DNA of 58,829 nucleotides, taken from positions 1 through 58,829 of the IMG/VR virus record IMGVR_UViG_3300037247_000927; one strand, given 5' to 3'. Below the pieces are notes generated by a model. The model did not search any database and was not told the origin of the DNA. It was given only the letters and a program-made list of their open reading frames with translations. The translations under genes and the position numbers were made by a program. Below are positions 15,291 through 23,332 of the stretch, piece after piece. This stretch comes from a virus. Positions within the stretch are counted from its first letter, which is position 1. Each line of letters opens with the position of its first letter.

Positions 15291-15773
15291 ATGGAATGTG
15301 TTATAGGTATTGATCCTGGTATCAGTGGTGCTATCGCTTGTATCGGTATTAATGGAGAATTTATCTCCGTACATGACATGCCAACAGTTCCTGATGGAAA
15401 ATCAGACAAAAGGCGGGTAGCTATTTTTGGGCTCAGAAGCATTCTCGAAGACCTGAATCCAAAACACATCTACATCGAGCGTGTCAGGGGAATGAACAAG
15501 GGCGGCACAAAGCAGGGCGCTTCCAGGTCATTTAATTTTGGTATGTCGTATGGGATTGTCAGGGCTGTGGCCAAACTGAACAACCCAATGTCATATGATA
15601 TTGAAGTGCAGAGCTGGAAGAGATACTTTAAACTCTGGGGAAAGCATAAAAGGGACGGGCTTGTGCTGGCCAGGAAGATGTATCCGGAAGCTGAGTTACA
15701 TCTTATAAAACACCAGGACAGGGCAGATGCTTTATTAATTGCACGATATGGATTAGTGAAAATTCATGGTTGA
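15291..15773 (+). CDS. RuvC-like Holliday junction resolvase
   Basis: The 160-residue product has the RNase-H-fold acidic residues of RuvC relatives: Asp in GIDPGISGA (residue 8), Glu in IYIERV (about 62), and Asp residues in HQDRADALLIA near the C-terminus. Length matches bacterial RuvC (about 170). A phage version would resolve branched replication and recombination intermediates before packaging. TAGGAGAATCATC supplies the ribosome-binding site, and it overlaps the next gene by eight bases. Confidence 0.85.
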   Translation: MECVIGIDPGISGAIACIGINGEFISVHDMPTVPDGKSDKRRVAIFGLRSILEDLNPKHIYIERVRGMNKGGTKQGASRSFNFGMSYGIVRAVAKLNNPMSYDIEVQSWKRYFKLWGKHKRDGLVLARKMYPEAELHLIKHQDRADALLIARYGLVKIHG

Positions 15774-16293
15774 AGAAAAATATATTGCACCCAAAGAGGG
15801 TAGCGCTATTGGCACTTATCTTGAGACTCAAAGACATAACCGCAAGGCCTTACGCACTCATATAAAAGAGATTGATCTAAGGTCTGAGAATTACGATATT
15901 TTGTGCATGGATTATTCTGTTGAGCGTGTCTGTGAGGGAATTCTAAACGGCATAACTGCACAAGAGATCGCTGAAGACATTGGCATTCCCATTTACTTCA
16001 TGATGCGCTGGCTCAGGAGTGACCCAACACGTCATGCCTTATTCAGTTCATCATTCAAAGATTATGCGCTTGTTCTCAGGACCGACACAATTAAGGATGT
16101 TGAAGAGAGACCTGATACCACCATTGAGGCAAGCCACATGAAAACAAAGTCAACTACAAAACTCAGGGTTGCTGATTCACTTGATCCGCCAGATGTTAAG
16201 GGTGGTGGCGGTGCTTCCGTTTCAATTCACCTGGGGTTCATAACACCGGCAGAAGATGCCAAGGTTATTGAAGTAGAAGAGGTCGAGGGTTGA
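15766..16293 (+). CDS. Helix-turn-helix protein, possible small terminase subunit
   Basis: The 175-residue product contains a helix-turn-helix-like segment (about 60-85: GITAQEIAEDIGIPIYFMMR) and a region SDPTRHALFSSSFKDYALVL that resembles the N-terminal DNA-binding part of small terminase proteins, followed by an acidic tail with GGGGASVSIHLGF. A small terminase would recognise the packaging site. It is about 9.5 kb from the large terminase, which is unusual, so a transcription-regulator role is the main alternative. It is the last gene before the bidirectional terminator. Confidence 0.5.
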   Translation: MVEEKYIAPKEGSAIGTYLETQRHNRKALRTHIKEIDLRSENYDILCMDYSVERVCEGILNGITAQEIAEDIGIPIYFMMRWLRSDPTRHALFSSSFKDYALVLRTDTIKDVEERPDTTIEASHMKTKSTTKLRVADSLDPPDVKGGGGASVSIHLGFITPAEDAKVIEVEEVEG

Positions 16294-16343
16294 TCCAACT
16301 ATCCGGTAAAATCGGACAGTTCAATTATTAAACATCAGTCATG

Positions 16344-16377
16344 AAAAAAGGCCGGAGACTTTTGCCCCGGCCTTTTT
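16344..16377. terminator. Bidirectional Rho-independent terminator
   Basis: AAAAAGGCCGG and CCGGCCTTTTT form an 11-base-pair stem around an 11-base loop, with T-runs on both strands. It lies between the end of the rightward replication operon (16293) and the end of the leftward small-gene operon (16410). Confidence 0.9.
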
Positions 16378-16409
16378 CTATTCTTTACCTGGTTCTACAG
16401 GTTATTTTC

Positions 16410-16774
16410 TCAAGTTTGAATCAGTAGTGAACCTGGTCTAAGTCGCGTCTTGGTGTACCTGCTGTTCGTATCAGGAACCAGTCGTGAGTTAATTGCCAAG
16501 GTCAACTGACCGCCACTGACTATGGGTTGAGTAAGCTCCAGAAGGATCACCTCCTGAGAATAATTCTCCGGCACCAGGGCAATTTTCATTTCACTATATT
16601 TGTCTGTGGTCTGGTGAACAACGGAGTCACCAGTTTGGTTTGACTTGATAAAGCCAAGGTTGGCAGACTCCTGGTAGAGGCTACGTACTGGGGCTGAGTA
16701 TCAGCCATGACCGGGGAAAGACCCACAAGGACCAAGAAGGCCACAGTGAGCAGGTATGCAAAGCATTTCTTCAT
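16410..16774 (-). pseudogene. Frameshifted gene for a secreted protein
   Basis: The first frame, from ATG 16774, encodes a clear signal peptide: basic N-terminus MKKC, hydrophobic core AYLLTVAFLVLVGL and cleavage site PVMA before DTQ. It then runs on in a poor frame to 16586. A second frame, open from about 16695, carries protein-like sequence (RSLYQESANLGFIKS, later MKIALVPENYSQEVILLELT) down to a TGA at 16410. One extra C in the CCCC run at about 16693-16697 would join the two into one protein of about 120 residues. A sequencing or assembly indel, a real mutation or programmed shifting could explain it. The product would be periplasmic; family not recognised. CTATAAGAGG, a near copy of the leader motif, precedes it. 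Confidence 0.65.
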
Positions 16775-16840
16775 TTACTTATCCTCTTATAGTGATTAAA
16801 CATTAGAGAGCATTAAATATACCAACAAACCCCTGCGCTC

Positions 16841-17218
16841 TCAAGCAGGAGAATCATTTGATTTTGTTTCGCTTGTCAATTTCTCATATAAAAGCACATC
16901 TTCAATGACCCTGGATATGCAGACTTGCAGCTCATGGGGTTTTGAGATAATTGCCTGAAGCGCCATTGTTTTGTCTGACTTAATGATGATCCTGTTATCT
17001 GTCAGAATAAAATTCCTGATATGAATAGGCACAGCCTTGATTGCCTTTTCAAATTCGTCGGACTTCAGAGCCTTTAGATTCTTGGATCGCGGACGGCTCA
17101 CGTAATAAGCAAAGTCTTTCCGGTAGGCTTTATCATCTTCACCATACATAGGGTGTGATGACATTAAATTGACTTTTGACTGGGCAAGCTCGATCAACAT
17201 TTCAGTGATGCGATTCAT
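16841..17218 (-). CDS. Hypothetical protein, 125 aa
   Basis: I choose the ATG at 17218, preceded by GGAGGATATTCTC, over a longer frame reaching 17353. The product is helical and basic in its first half (RKDFAYYVSRPRSKNLKALK), without membrane segments or known motifs. It overlaps the preceding 31-residue membrane peptide gene (ATGA). Last intact gene of the leftward small-gene operon before the frameshifted one. Confidence 0.65.
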   Translation of the reverse strand: MNRITEMLIELAQSKVNLMSSHPMYGEDDKAYRKDFAYYVSRPRSKNLKALKSDEFEKAIKAVPIHIRNFILTDNRIIIKSDKTMALQAIISKPHELQVCISRVIEDVLLYEKLTSETKSNDSPA

Positions 17219-17310
17219 GAGAATATCCTCCAGATCACAACCAAGACGAAAACAATCCCAACAGCAATAAAAAGCCCTGTGGTTAACCAGGATATTTGAT
17301 GTCTTCTCAT
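17215..17310 (-). CDS. Single-span membrane peptide, 31 aa
   Basis: The product is RRH at the N-terminus followed by an unbroken hydrophobic stretch (LFIAVGIVFVLVVIW) long enough to cross the membrane. Both ends overlap neighbouring genes as ATGA, which strongly suggests coupled translation despite the size. One of several such peptides in this operon. Confidence 0.6.
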   Translation of the reverse strand: MRRHQISWLTTGLFIAVGIVFVLVVIWRIFS

Positions 17311-17549
17311 TCGACCAGCCCAAGGGCAATGGCCGCTTCCCTGTAGATTTCAATTGACTTATCTTCGCAAGTGACCGTCACCATGTCATCTTCAGATGGT
17401 GGTGGTGATGATTCAAATAGTGGTGGTGGTGAAAACTTCTTATCAGCCAAGTCACAAGCAAAACATAAGCCGTCTATGATCGGGACCGCAACCAAACCGC
17501 ATGTATTACACAGTGGCAATAGATTATCTGTTCCGTTTTTTTCAACCAT
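17307..17549 (-). CDS. Small zinc-ribbon-like protein, 80 aa
   Basis: Start at ATG 17549, placed by CTGGAG seven bases upstream; the longer open frame would overlap the preceding gene completely. The product has CNTCG and CFACD pairs about 15 residues apart, a probable zinc ribbon, followed by a Pro/Ser-rich linker and an acidic C-terminus (YREAAIALGLVE). Function unknown. Confidence 0.65.
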   Translation of the reverse strand: MVEKNGTDNLLPLCNTCGLVAVPIIDGLCFACDLADKKFSPPPLFESSPPPSEDDMVTVTCEDKSIEIYREAAIALGLVE

Positions 17550-17715
17550 TTTCATTCTCCAGCTCTTTGAGTATTTTTCTGGCAAGCTCTGGGTCCATGT
17601 GGATTCTTGTCTCCAATTCATGACATCCGTCACAATGCATGGTCCCAGTCATGGGTGTATCAGTTCCGCACAACTCACACGGAACAACCTCTCTTCCAAA
17701 TTGGTCAGTTTTCAT
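17542..17715 (-). CDS. Small zinc-finger-like protein, 57 aa
   Basis: An AAAGGAGAAACCAATG start opens a 57-codon frame with CELCG and CDGCHELE, forming a likely zinc finger, followed by a short helix (PELARKILKELENE). It overlaps the previous and next genes by a few bases, as do all its neighbours. Function unknown. Confidence 0.65.
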   Translation of the reverse strand: MKTDQFGREVVPCELCGTDTPMTGTMHCDGCHELETRIHMDPELARKILKELENENG

Positions 17716-18052
17716 TGGTTTCTCCTTTTGGTTGGCGAAATCTTAATGGCGGGATGTGTCCAGGGAACTTGGCAACATCGGCATATCTAATGGCGCTCAT
17801 CAGCGCAATGTAATCAGGATATTCTTCGCCAAGGCGTTTGTAGTTTTCAATCCTTTCCATAAAGCTGGATATAGTCAATAGCTCATACTTTTCACAAATC
17901 AAGGCCAGGGCTCTTTTAATATACCGGCCTGATAATTCATCAATCAAATAAAATCTTTTGTATAAAGTGATCAACCTCTTTGTGGGGTCGCTGCTTTTGC
18001 AGGCTCGCACGAAAAGCATATCGAGTTTACTCATGATCTTTTCTTGGGTCAT
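17705..18052 (-). CDS. Hypothetical helical protein, 115 aa
   Basis: A mainly helical protein with many charged residues and no membrane segment. No known family. The ATG at 18052 is preceded by AAGGAAAATGAA; an internal Met at codon 7 is possible. It overlaps the following zinc-finger gene by 11 bases. Confidence 0.65.
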   Translation of the reverse strand: MTQEKIMSKLDMLFVRACKSSDPTKRLITLYKRFYLIDELSGRYIKRALALICEKYELLTISSFMERIENYKRLGEEYPDYIALMSAIRYADVAKFPGHIPPLRFRQPKGETNEN

Positions 18053-18076
18053 TTCATTTTCCTTTTTTAATGGCCT

Positions 18077-18187
18077 CTATCTATTTCGCCACCAGACCTG
18101 TATCAGAATGCCTACCAGCTCTGTAATCTTGTAGCCGATTACAAAACCAACAACTATCACTATTAATTTCCAGTACTCAAAGTCCAT
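18077..18187 (-). CDS. Single-span membrane peptide, 36 aa
   Basis: A short acidic-aromatic N-terminus (MDFEYWK) is followed by a hydrophobic helix (LIVIVVGFVIGY), an amphipathic segment and a basic end (WWRNR). AAGGAG lies about ten bases before the ATG. Fits the run of tiny membrane proteins here. Confidence 0.55.
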   Translation of the reverse strand: MDFEYWKLIVIVVGFVIGYKITELVGILIQVWWRNR

Positions 18188-18193
18188 TACTTC

Positions 18194-18487
18194 TTACTCC
18201 TTGTTTGCGGGTGAACAAAATTGTTTATAGCCATCAGCACATAAGCTGGCAGGTAAGTTTGCGCCGTCAACCAGCACAGTGAAGTATCTATTTGGTAGTT
18301 GTAAGCCGTCACAGGGCTGTTTGTAGCCGTCTTTCTCGATATAGATACACTTTGCCATGTCTAAGTAATCAAATGCGACTGCAGGCAGCTCCAAAGAGCA
18401 CTTGGCCGCGAAGAAAAGGGCCAGTACAGCCACGAATAAGAAGGAAAGGAATTCAAATAAATCTGTTTTTGTCGGTTTAGCGCTCAT
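18194..18487 (-). CDS. Membrane-anchored or exported protein, 97 aa
   Basis: The start at ATG 18487 overlaps the upstream stop (ATGA). A basic N-terminus precedes a hydrophobic helix (FLSFLFVAVLALFFAA, about 14-29) that could be a signal anchor or signal peptide. The rest is soluble with four to five Cys residues, compatible with disulphide bonds outside the cytoplasm. Could act at the cell envelope; family not recognised. Confidence 0.6.
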   Translation of the reverse strand: MSAKPTKTDLFEFLSFLFVAVLALFFAAKCSLELPAVAFDYLDMAKCIYIEKDGYKQPCDGLQLPNRYFTVLVDGANLPASLCADGYKQFCSPANKE

Positions 18488-18678
18488 GTTGTTGGCTCCG
18501 GGTCCGGTCCAAACCACGCGCTGATGGTATAGTAGTCGGCATGATTAAGGTTCCTTTCCACTCCACGCTCTGCCCTGTCAGCTTGACTAATTGACTGGTA
18601 TGGCCCAAGAGTTTTCACAATACCGCCGCTGTATGATTTGATTAATACGTAATACCCGTTTTCTGCTTTATCTGCCAT
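18484..18678 (-). CDS. Hypothetical protein, 64 aa
   Basis: A compact soluble protein with YYVLIKSYSGGIVKTLGPYQSI-like alternation suggesting two beta strands, then a helix with several Arg and Glu residues. It resembles small phage proteins that fold as a beta-beta-alpha unit, but I cannot name the family. It lies downstream of the clamp-like gene. Confidence 0.6.
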   Translation of the reverse strand: MADKAENGYYVLIKSYSGGIVKTLGPYQSISQADRAERGVERNLNHADYYTISAWFGPDPEPTT

Positions 18679-18689
18679 GATTGTTCCCG

Positions 18690-19289
18690 TTAAATAAAAG
18701 TGAGAGCTTCAAATGGATCGGAGCGAACTGGCATAACTATAGATAAAGCCTGTCCAAATTTGCTGTGATAGCGCACTACAGCCGGATTATCTTTGCCCGT
18801 TGTGATTATCGTCATTGCTCCCATTCCAGGGCAGAGAATGCTCCCGGTCAGTCCTATTAACTGCATGTATGCAGGCTGAATGCATGTGGGTGCGGTTTCA
18901 ACTTCGGATAGTTCCTTTGTTGCATGGCTTGGGATAATTCGCCGCCATTCAGGGAATGCTTCATACATAACTTTCAGGTCATAAGTGGCATTCCCAACAG
19001 AAAGATAACATCTGTTATTTGGCTGGATCACAACTTCAGCGGTTTCATTTGAGCGCTTTTTGAGCTGAGTTATAACAGTCTTTGGAATAACTACTGTAAA
19101 AGGCCTGTCCCCAATGAATCCATTATCATCATCAAAACCTGCAAAAATAACGTGGCCGTCAGTGGCTACTATAGTTGTTCCTGTCCCGTCTTTGCCTGGG
19201 GATAAGTTCACACCATTAAGATACTCTCTGACATCTTTCTCAGCCTGATAAAGCGCTGCACATGCTAACAATTTTGCATTAATTCTCAT
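18690..19289 (-). CDS. Sliding-clamp (DnaN)-like protein, shortened
   Basis: The 199-residue product carries features of the bacterial beta clamp: VATDGHVIFAGF (the ATDGHRL-type turn), FPEWRRIIPSH (matching the family's FPDYRRVIP) and, close to the C-terminus, SIVMPVRSD (matching the family's VLMPM ending). The bacterial clamp has three domains and about 366 residues, so this version has lost roughly half. It may form rings of higher number, cap host clamps or recruit host polymerase III. The phage has no DNA polymerase of its own that I can see, which makes a clamp-like factor particularly interesting. Confidence 0.65.
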   Translation of the reverse strand: MRINAKLLACAALYQAEKDVREYLNGVNLSPGKDGTGTTIVATDGHVIFAGFDDDNGFIGDRPFTVVIPKTVITQLKKRSNETAEVVIQPNNRCYLSVGNATYDLKVMYEAFPEWRRIIPSHATKELSEVETAPTCIQPAYMQLIGLTGSILCPGMGAMTIITTGKDNPAVVRYHSKFGQALSIVMPVRSDPFEALTFI

Positions 19290-19292
19290 TGT

Positions 19293-19613
19293 CTAATCCT
19301 CTGTTCCGCTTAGTGTGGAATAAACAAAGGCAGCACTATCAATGTAGTGTCGATTCATAATATTTTGGATTTCTGGATATTCTTCGATCAGCTCGTCAAA
19401 TGATGTTGCGCTTAATCCGGCAATGTCAGCATCAGGGCCAACCTCAAACCAATATTCAATTTGGCGGCATAGACAATCTTTTGCAGTTGCCTTTGTGGGG
19501 GATTCTAGTAATTTCTCCAGGTCGTCTTGATCAACATAACCGCCCGTCATGTCGCAGGCTGGTGCTACCTCCCAAAGAAATTTATGATCTTTAAGCGCTT
19601 GTTCGTAATTCAT
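19293..19613 (-). CDS. Hypothetical acidic protein, 106 aa
   Basis: An acidic helical protein with no recognised motif. AAAGGATTGGATAATG marks the start. It lies directly upstream of the clamp-like gene and may be its partner by position; no other evidence. Confidence 0.6.
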   Translation of the reverse strand: MNYEQALKDHKFLWEVAPACDMTGGYVDQDDLEKLLESPTKATAKDCLCRQIEYWFEVGPDADIAGLSATSFDELIEEYPEIQNIMNRHYIDSAAFVYSTLSGTED

Positions 19614-19763
19614 TATCCAATCCTTTTGTTAATTAAAGTAGGCCGGAATTTTTACCCGCCGACCCTCCGGTTCTTTTCAAGGGTGTTTAACCCTGTGGCC
19701 ATTACTAATACCCTCCGGTGTTCTGGCCAGTAGCCAGGCCGCACATAACGCGGACTTTGAAGC
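19614..19763. other. Short intergenic stretch with repeated ACCGGAGGGT
   Basis: Read leftward, ACCGGAGGGT occurs twice about 50 bases apart. One copy stands as a strong ribosome-binding site seven bases before an ATG that opens only 16 codons. No convincing gene, promoter or terminator is visible. It may be a leader of the 19613 gene. Confidence 0.35.
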
Positions 19764-22094
19764 CTATTCCCTGTCAATAATTACCAACTTTGATGCGGTA
19801 CCGGTCCCGCTCTGCTTGAATGAGTCTTCCGGAAGGTCGATTACTTCACCACCAACAGAATCAAACCAGTTTCTAAACTCAACTGCCTTTTTATCCTGTC
19901 TGAAAAATGGGCCGGGACTCATAATAGAAACCATCCGGCCACCTATTTTCAAGAATGAATAAGCAAGGCAAACATGCGTAATGTCTTGTAGGTTTTCAAA
20001 TGGTGGATTCATCACAATGCGGTCAAACTTAAAGCTGTTGAATTGCTCTGTGAAATCAACCGGTCTTGCGTCATAACCTTTTGCCTGGAGAATTTCACAC
20101 AATGAATGATTGATTTCATAGACCACGATCAGATTATCCATGTCCAGGGCCTCGATACCGTCAACAATTGCACCGCTTCCGGCTGAAGGTTCGAGCACGC
20201 TTTGCCCTGTTGTAATGTCGGCATAGTCAAGCATCAGATCAACAACGGGTTTTGGTGTCGGGAAGTATCCCGGTATTTTGTTGAAGCGTAGAGCCTCAGT
20301 CATTCGATCAAGATTTTCCTTGTGTTGCAGTTTTTCATCTTTGCCGGAAAGAATGTCCCACAACGCCAGGGCTTTTGGTGACGCGCTTTCGTGAGGCTTG
20401 CCGGTCCCGATTGAATATTGATGCCAGCCATTAGGGACAGATTCGAAACCTTCACCAAGCAAATCATAGACAGCCTTTTTAGACTTCAATCCGGCTAATA
20501 TTTCCGGCACTGTTCCTGCTTCGTGTAGATCGGCCAAAGCATTCAAAGCTTGTTGTGTTCTTTCCAGCTTGTCAGCTTCCGAGCGTGCGCTGGCGGCTTC
20601 TTTTTGCCGCTTTGGTGTGTTGGTCAGCCTGTCGCCTCGTTTGTTATCTATGGCGCTCTGAAGTTTGTCTGACATCTTGCGGAATCGCTCAGGTAATCCG
20701 GCTGGCGGTGTTGGTGGTGGTGGTTCATTATCAGGCGGACCCGTAAAGGATCGGGCTTGATCTTCAGATTTAAACGCAAAGCCTCCAGGAGTTTGGCCCC
20801 ACTTGCGAGAATACCAGCCGCCGTTATCTTTGGCGCGGTCTCTTTCGCTAGTGAATTCATCACGCTCCAACCTTGACAGCGGAACACATATAAAGAAGTC
20901 ATAACCGCGTTTTTCGTGGTAATGCTGCTCGATTGTGTAGCCGTGTGCGCTTGGTTTGGTGTTGGTGGTAGGTGTTGACCGTTCGACGCGCTCAGGAACG
21001 CACCAGCGGCCAACAGGGACGGACTTCGCACCGTGATACAGTTCAATTTTGTTAATTGACCAGCCGCTAGAGTCTCTGTGCCCATCTTTCAGATAATAAC
21101 CAGCACCAAAGCTGTATTTTTCGCGGTGTTCAATCTTTGATTCTTCAATCTTCCAATAAAACGGGATCAAGGTATCGTCAAACTTGATTGAGTAAGGTGC
21201 ATTTTTGCCATCAATCCATGCCTTCCCCTCGACTGGATCGGGATCACCTTTTTTATCAATCCATGCTTGTGCTTGGCCCGTCGTGGTAAAGTCTTTGCAT
21301 TCTGGTAATAAATCGGAATGCCACACTGAACCGCATCCTTTATGATAATAACTTCCATTGCTATGGAAATCTTCACCGATCATTACACGCGGAGTAAAGC
21401 AACCTTTGCCGGGTCCAAGGTGTTCCGTCTCAGGTGCATTTAATGCAGCCTTGCGCATTTCTGGGAATAGATCGCGGGTATGTGTTGACCATGCCAGAAT
21501 TAAAACTTCTTTGGTTGTGTGGCCGTGGTAATCGGTCATGATATCGGAATCATTAACATGCAATTCCGCCACAATTACAGCTTTAGCGCCTGGTGGCATT
21601 TTTTCCGTGGCCACTGCTTCAAATTCTGATCGGATTTGATCGGATTTGATACGCGCATTCTCGCGGGTTATTGCTTCCTTTTGGTGATGCTCTACCATCT
21701 GGACCACTAAAACCTTCATTTCCGCCATTGTCTTACTTGGTTTTAATTCATATTTCTGCGTCCAGGGTAAAACGATTTGTTCTGATAAATCTATAGATCG
21801 CGTGTTGTCTTCGTAAATGACATCAATGCTTTTATTGATCTTTTCCATTCCGGCACCGAGCATGTAGACATTGCCGGAAGACTCATTAACTGCGGATATC
21901 CAGCCGTTTTTATCGTACATGCTCCGGACTGGCTGACCAATATAAAAGCCTTCGCGGGTTTGTGTGTGGCTGTTCCAGTCATGCCCACATTTTGAACATT
22001 CTCTGATCAGTACCGTTTCAGGGCTAAATTGTTCATGCCCGCATTCAGGGCATTGATAAGCGTTAAAAAGTGCGTTTTGTGCTGTCTGATTCAT
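19764..22094 (-). CDS. Large DNA methyltransferase with N-terminal zinc ribbon
   Basis: The 776-residue product starts with a zinc ribbon (CPECG and CSKCG, residues 15-38). A long middle region rich in Gly, Tyr and charged residues follows, without recognised motifs. The C-terminal domain (about 590-776) is a class I methyltransferase with motif I LEPSAGSGAIVD (about 631) and NPPFEN (about 695), typical of N6-adenine enzymes. It may modify phage DNA to evade restriction. The middle region includes two KYSFGAGYYLKDGH-like and PVRSMYDKNGWISAV-like segments that could recognise a substrate. The GGATAAGAGG leader stands eight bases before the ATG. Confidence 0.8.
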   Translation of the reverse strand: MNQTAQNALFNAYQCPECGHEQFSPETVLIRECSKCGHDWNSHTQTREGFYIGQPVRSMYDKNGWISAVNESSGNVYMLGAGMEKINKSIDVIYEDNTRSIDLSEQIVLPWTQKYELKPSKTMAEMKVLVVQMVEHHQKEAITRENARIKSDQIRSEFEAVATEKMPPGAKAVIVAELHVNDSDIMTDYHGHTTKEVLILAWSTHTRDLFPEMRKAALNAPETEHLGPGKGCFTPRVMIGEDFHSNGSYYHKGCGSVWHSDLLPECKDFTTTGQAQAWIDKKGDPDPVEGKAWIDGKNAPYSIKFDDTLIPFYWKIEESKIEHREKYSFGAGYYLKDGHRDSSGWSINKIELYHGAKSVPVGRWCVPERVERSTPTTNTKPSAHGYTIEQHYHEKRGYDFFICVPLSRLERDEFTSERDRAKDNGGWYSRKWGQTPGGFAFKSEDQARSFTGPPDNEPPPPTPPAGLPERFRKMSDKLQSAIDNKRGDRLTNTPKRQKEAASARSEADKLERTQQALNALADLHEAGTVPEILAGLKSKKAVYDLLGEGFESVPNGWHQYSIGTGKPHESASPKALALWDILSGKDEKLQHKENLDRMTEALRFNKIPGYFPTPKPVVDLMLDYADITTGQSVLEPSAGSGAIVDGIEALDMDNLIVVYEINHSLCEILQAKGYDARPVDFTEQFNSFKFDRIVMNPPFENLQDITHVCLAYSFLKIGGRMVSIMSPGPFFRQDKKAVEFRNWFDSVGGEVIDLPEDSFKQSGTGTASKLVIIDRE

Positions 22095-22102
22095 TGTTAA
22101 AA

Positions 22103-22112
22103 CCTCTTATCC
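22103..22112 (-). promoter_or_regulatory. Conserved leader/RBS motif GGATAAGAGG
   Basis: Exact copy eight bases before the ATG of the methyltransferase gene. The same ten bases precede four other leftward genes. Confidence 0.7.
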
Positions 22113-22123
22113 TTGTGGCGGTG

Positions 22124-22378
22124 TTATAATTCTTGTGCGTTGTAACGTCTAAATTCTGCACGGCTCTGCACCGTTGCCGGGTAGATAACATTCACTTTTA
22201 CAACATCGGCCCATACCTGGAGGGCGTGAGTTATTCGGCAAAATTTGAAACGTGGGTCACTTGCTCGAATTGCTTTGAGTTTGTCTTTTGTCCCTGATTC
22301 GGTGTATTCGCCTGTTTGGGTCTTCATTGCATATCGGCCCTCTACTTTTACATGATCTTTGAAGGTGTTCCGGTTCAT
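22124..22378 (-). CDS. Hypothetical protein, 84 aa
   Basis: A basic soluble protein. The first third is strand-rich (KVEGRYAMKTQTGEY) and the last part is helical. No family recognised. The ATG overlaps the upstream stop as TAATG. Confidence 0.6.
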   Translation of the reverse strand: MNRNTFKDHVKVEGRYAMKTQTGEYTESGTKDKLKAIRASDPRFKFCRITHALQVWADVVKVNVIYPATVQSRAEFRRYNAQEL

Positions 22379-22608
22379 TAAAATTCACCTACACAATGCA
22401 CATTCTGTTTTTCAGATTTGCACTTGTCGCGGTCTTCAATGAAGTTCCGAACCTCTTTAATGTCACCATCAAACATGCCCGTACTGCACTTAAAGCTTCC
22501 AATCTCTATAGGTTCATTGCGGTTAATCCGGAACACATAAAATGTTCTAGTCCTGCTACCGTTTAATTGAGTACGCCCGGTCTTTGTCATGTAAAAATAT
22601 GAATTCAT
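22378..22608 (-). CDS. Hypothetical protein, 76 aa
   Basis: A small beta-rich basic protein with a charged C-terminal half (KEVRNFIEDRDKCKSEK) and two Cys residues. No family recognised. The GGATAAGAGG leader lies eight bases before the ATG, and the first two bases of its TAA form the stop of the upstream gene. Confidence 0.6.
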   Translation of the reverse strand: MNSYFYMTKTGRTQLNGSRTRTFYVFRINRNEPIEIGSFKCSTGMFDGDIKEVRNFIEDRDKCKSEKQNVHCVGEF

Positions 22609-22616
22609 AATATGAT

Positions 22617-22626
22617 CCTCTTATCC
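22617..22626 (-). promoter_or_regulatory. Conserved leader/RBS motif GGATAAGAGG
   Basis: Exact copy. Here GGA TAA is also the last Gly codon and stop of the upstream gene, and AAGAGG serves the downstream gene, so the motif joins two genes. Confidence 0.7.
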
Positions 22627-22851
22627 GTTAATATTGTCGTTTAAATTTTTTAAGCAGCCCGTTATATCGGACCTAAAACAAAAACTTGTCGAGATACTCG
22701 ATATAGGGTGGCCTTTTATGTTTATCACTGAACCGTTAATTGATTTTATTTTGTGCCAGTAGCTATAGCCATCATCATCTTCAAGATAATACTTTTTATC
22801 TTTGGTCATGATGTGGCCTTTTTCTATTAAAATATCCTTTTCTGTGTACAT
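22621..22851 (-). CDS. Hypothetical protein, 76 aa
   Basis: A small soluble protein with KKYYLEDDDGYSYWHKI in the middle and two Cys near the end. No known family. The leader unit upstream holds a hairpin and GGATGAGAGG, one base different from the conserved motif. Confidence 0.6.
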   Translation of the reverse strand: MYTEKDILIEKGHIMTKDKKYYLEDDDGYSYWHKIKSINGSVINIKGHPISSISTSFCFRSDITGCLKNLNDNING

Positions 22852-22859
22852 CTTAAATG

Positions 22860-22923
22860 CCTCTCATCCGTTTAAACTTCCAGGCTCTAGCCGCCCTCCT
22901 AGCGGCTATGGTCTGAAAACTTT
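22860..22923 (-). promoter_or_regulatory. Leader unit: hairpin plus GGATGAGAGG
   Basis: Read leftward: AAGTTTTCAGACCA, then a stem of TAGCCGC and GCGGCTA (22888-22908), then GTTTAAAC and GGATGAGAGG. The same order with similar bases is seen at 24389-24457, so the two are copies of one leader. Confidence 0.6.
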
Positions 22924-22964
22924 ATTCTGTAGCTTCTATAAACATAGCAATGCAAGATAGATTT

Positions 22965-23237
22965 TCACATCACACTTCCGAGTGGGCGCGTGTAAGTCTC
23001 GTCATCTTGGCCGGAACCCATAACAGGGTCTGGCTGGTTTTTTCTGTAGCGCGGGTCACTAGCATGCTCTTCCTCTTCTCTCTTATTTGGTGGCGGATCA
23101 AAAGAATGTTTATTTAAATCTTTGATCAATTCCATAGCCTGATCAATGGTGTGGACATTTTTCGAATGATTTCCGTCTGTGACTTCAAAACTGAATTCAA
23201 AGCCTGGGCCTATTCTTTCAATCCAAAAACCGGACAT
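22965..23237 (-). CDS. Hypothetical acidic protein, 90 aa
   Basis: The true start is probably the ATG at 23237, which overlaps the stop of the 31-aa membrane peptide (TAATG); the longer open frame to 23300 lacks a ribosome-binding site. The N-terminal half is beta-rich (GFWIERIGPGFEFSFEV) and the C-terminal half is disordered, with many Pro, Asp and Glu. Unknown family. Confidence 0.6.
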   Translation of the reverse strand: MSGFWIERIGPGFEFSFEVTDGNHSKNVHTIDQAMELIKDLNKHSFDPPPNKREEEEHASDPRYRKNQPDPVMGSGQDDETYTRPLGSVM

Positions 23238-23332
23238 TACAAAATCCTCCCCATGTTGATTAAAATCGAAACTATGGAAACCGTCATGATTAACCAGCAT
23301 GCGCGGCGCATAAAATCAGTTGATGCATTCAT
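23237..23332 (-). CDS. Single-span membrane peptide, 31 aa
   Basis: Product of 31 residues with RR followed by a hydrophobic stretch (WLIMTVSIVLILINM). CAGGAGACTAGAATC gives a very good ribosome-binding site for ATG 23332. It is coupled at both ends by ATGA and TAATG overlaps. Confidence 0.6.
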   Translation of the reverse strand: MNASTDFMRRACWLIMTVSIVSILINMGRIL

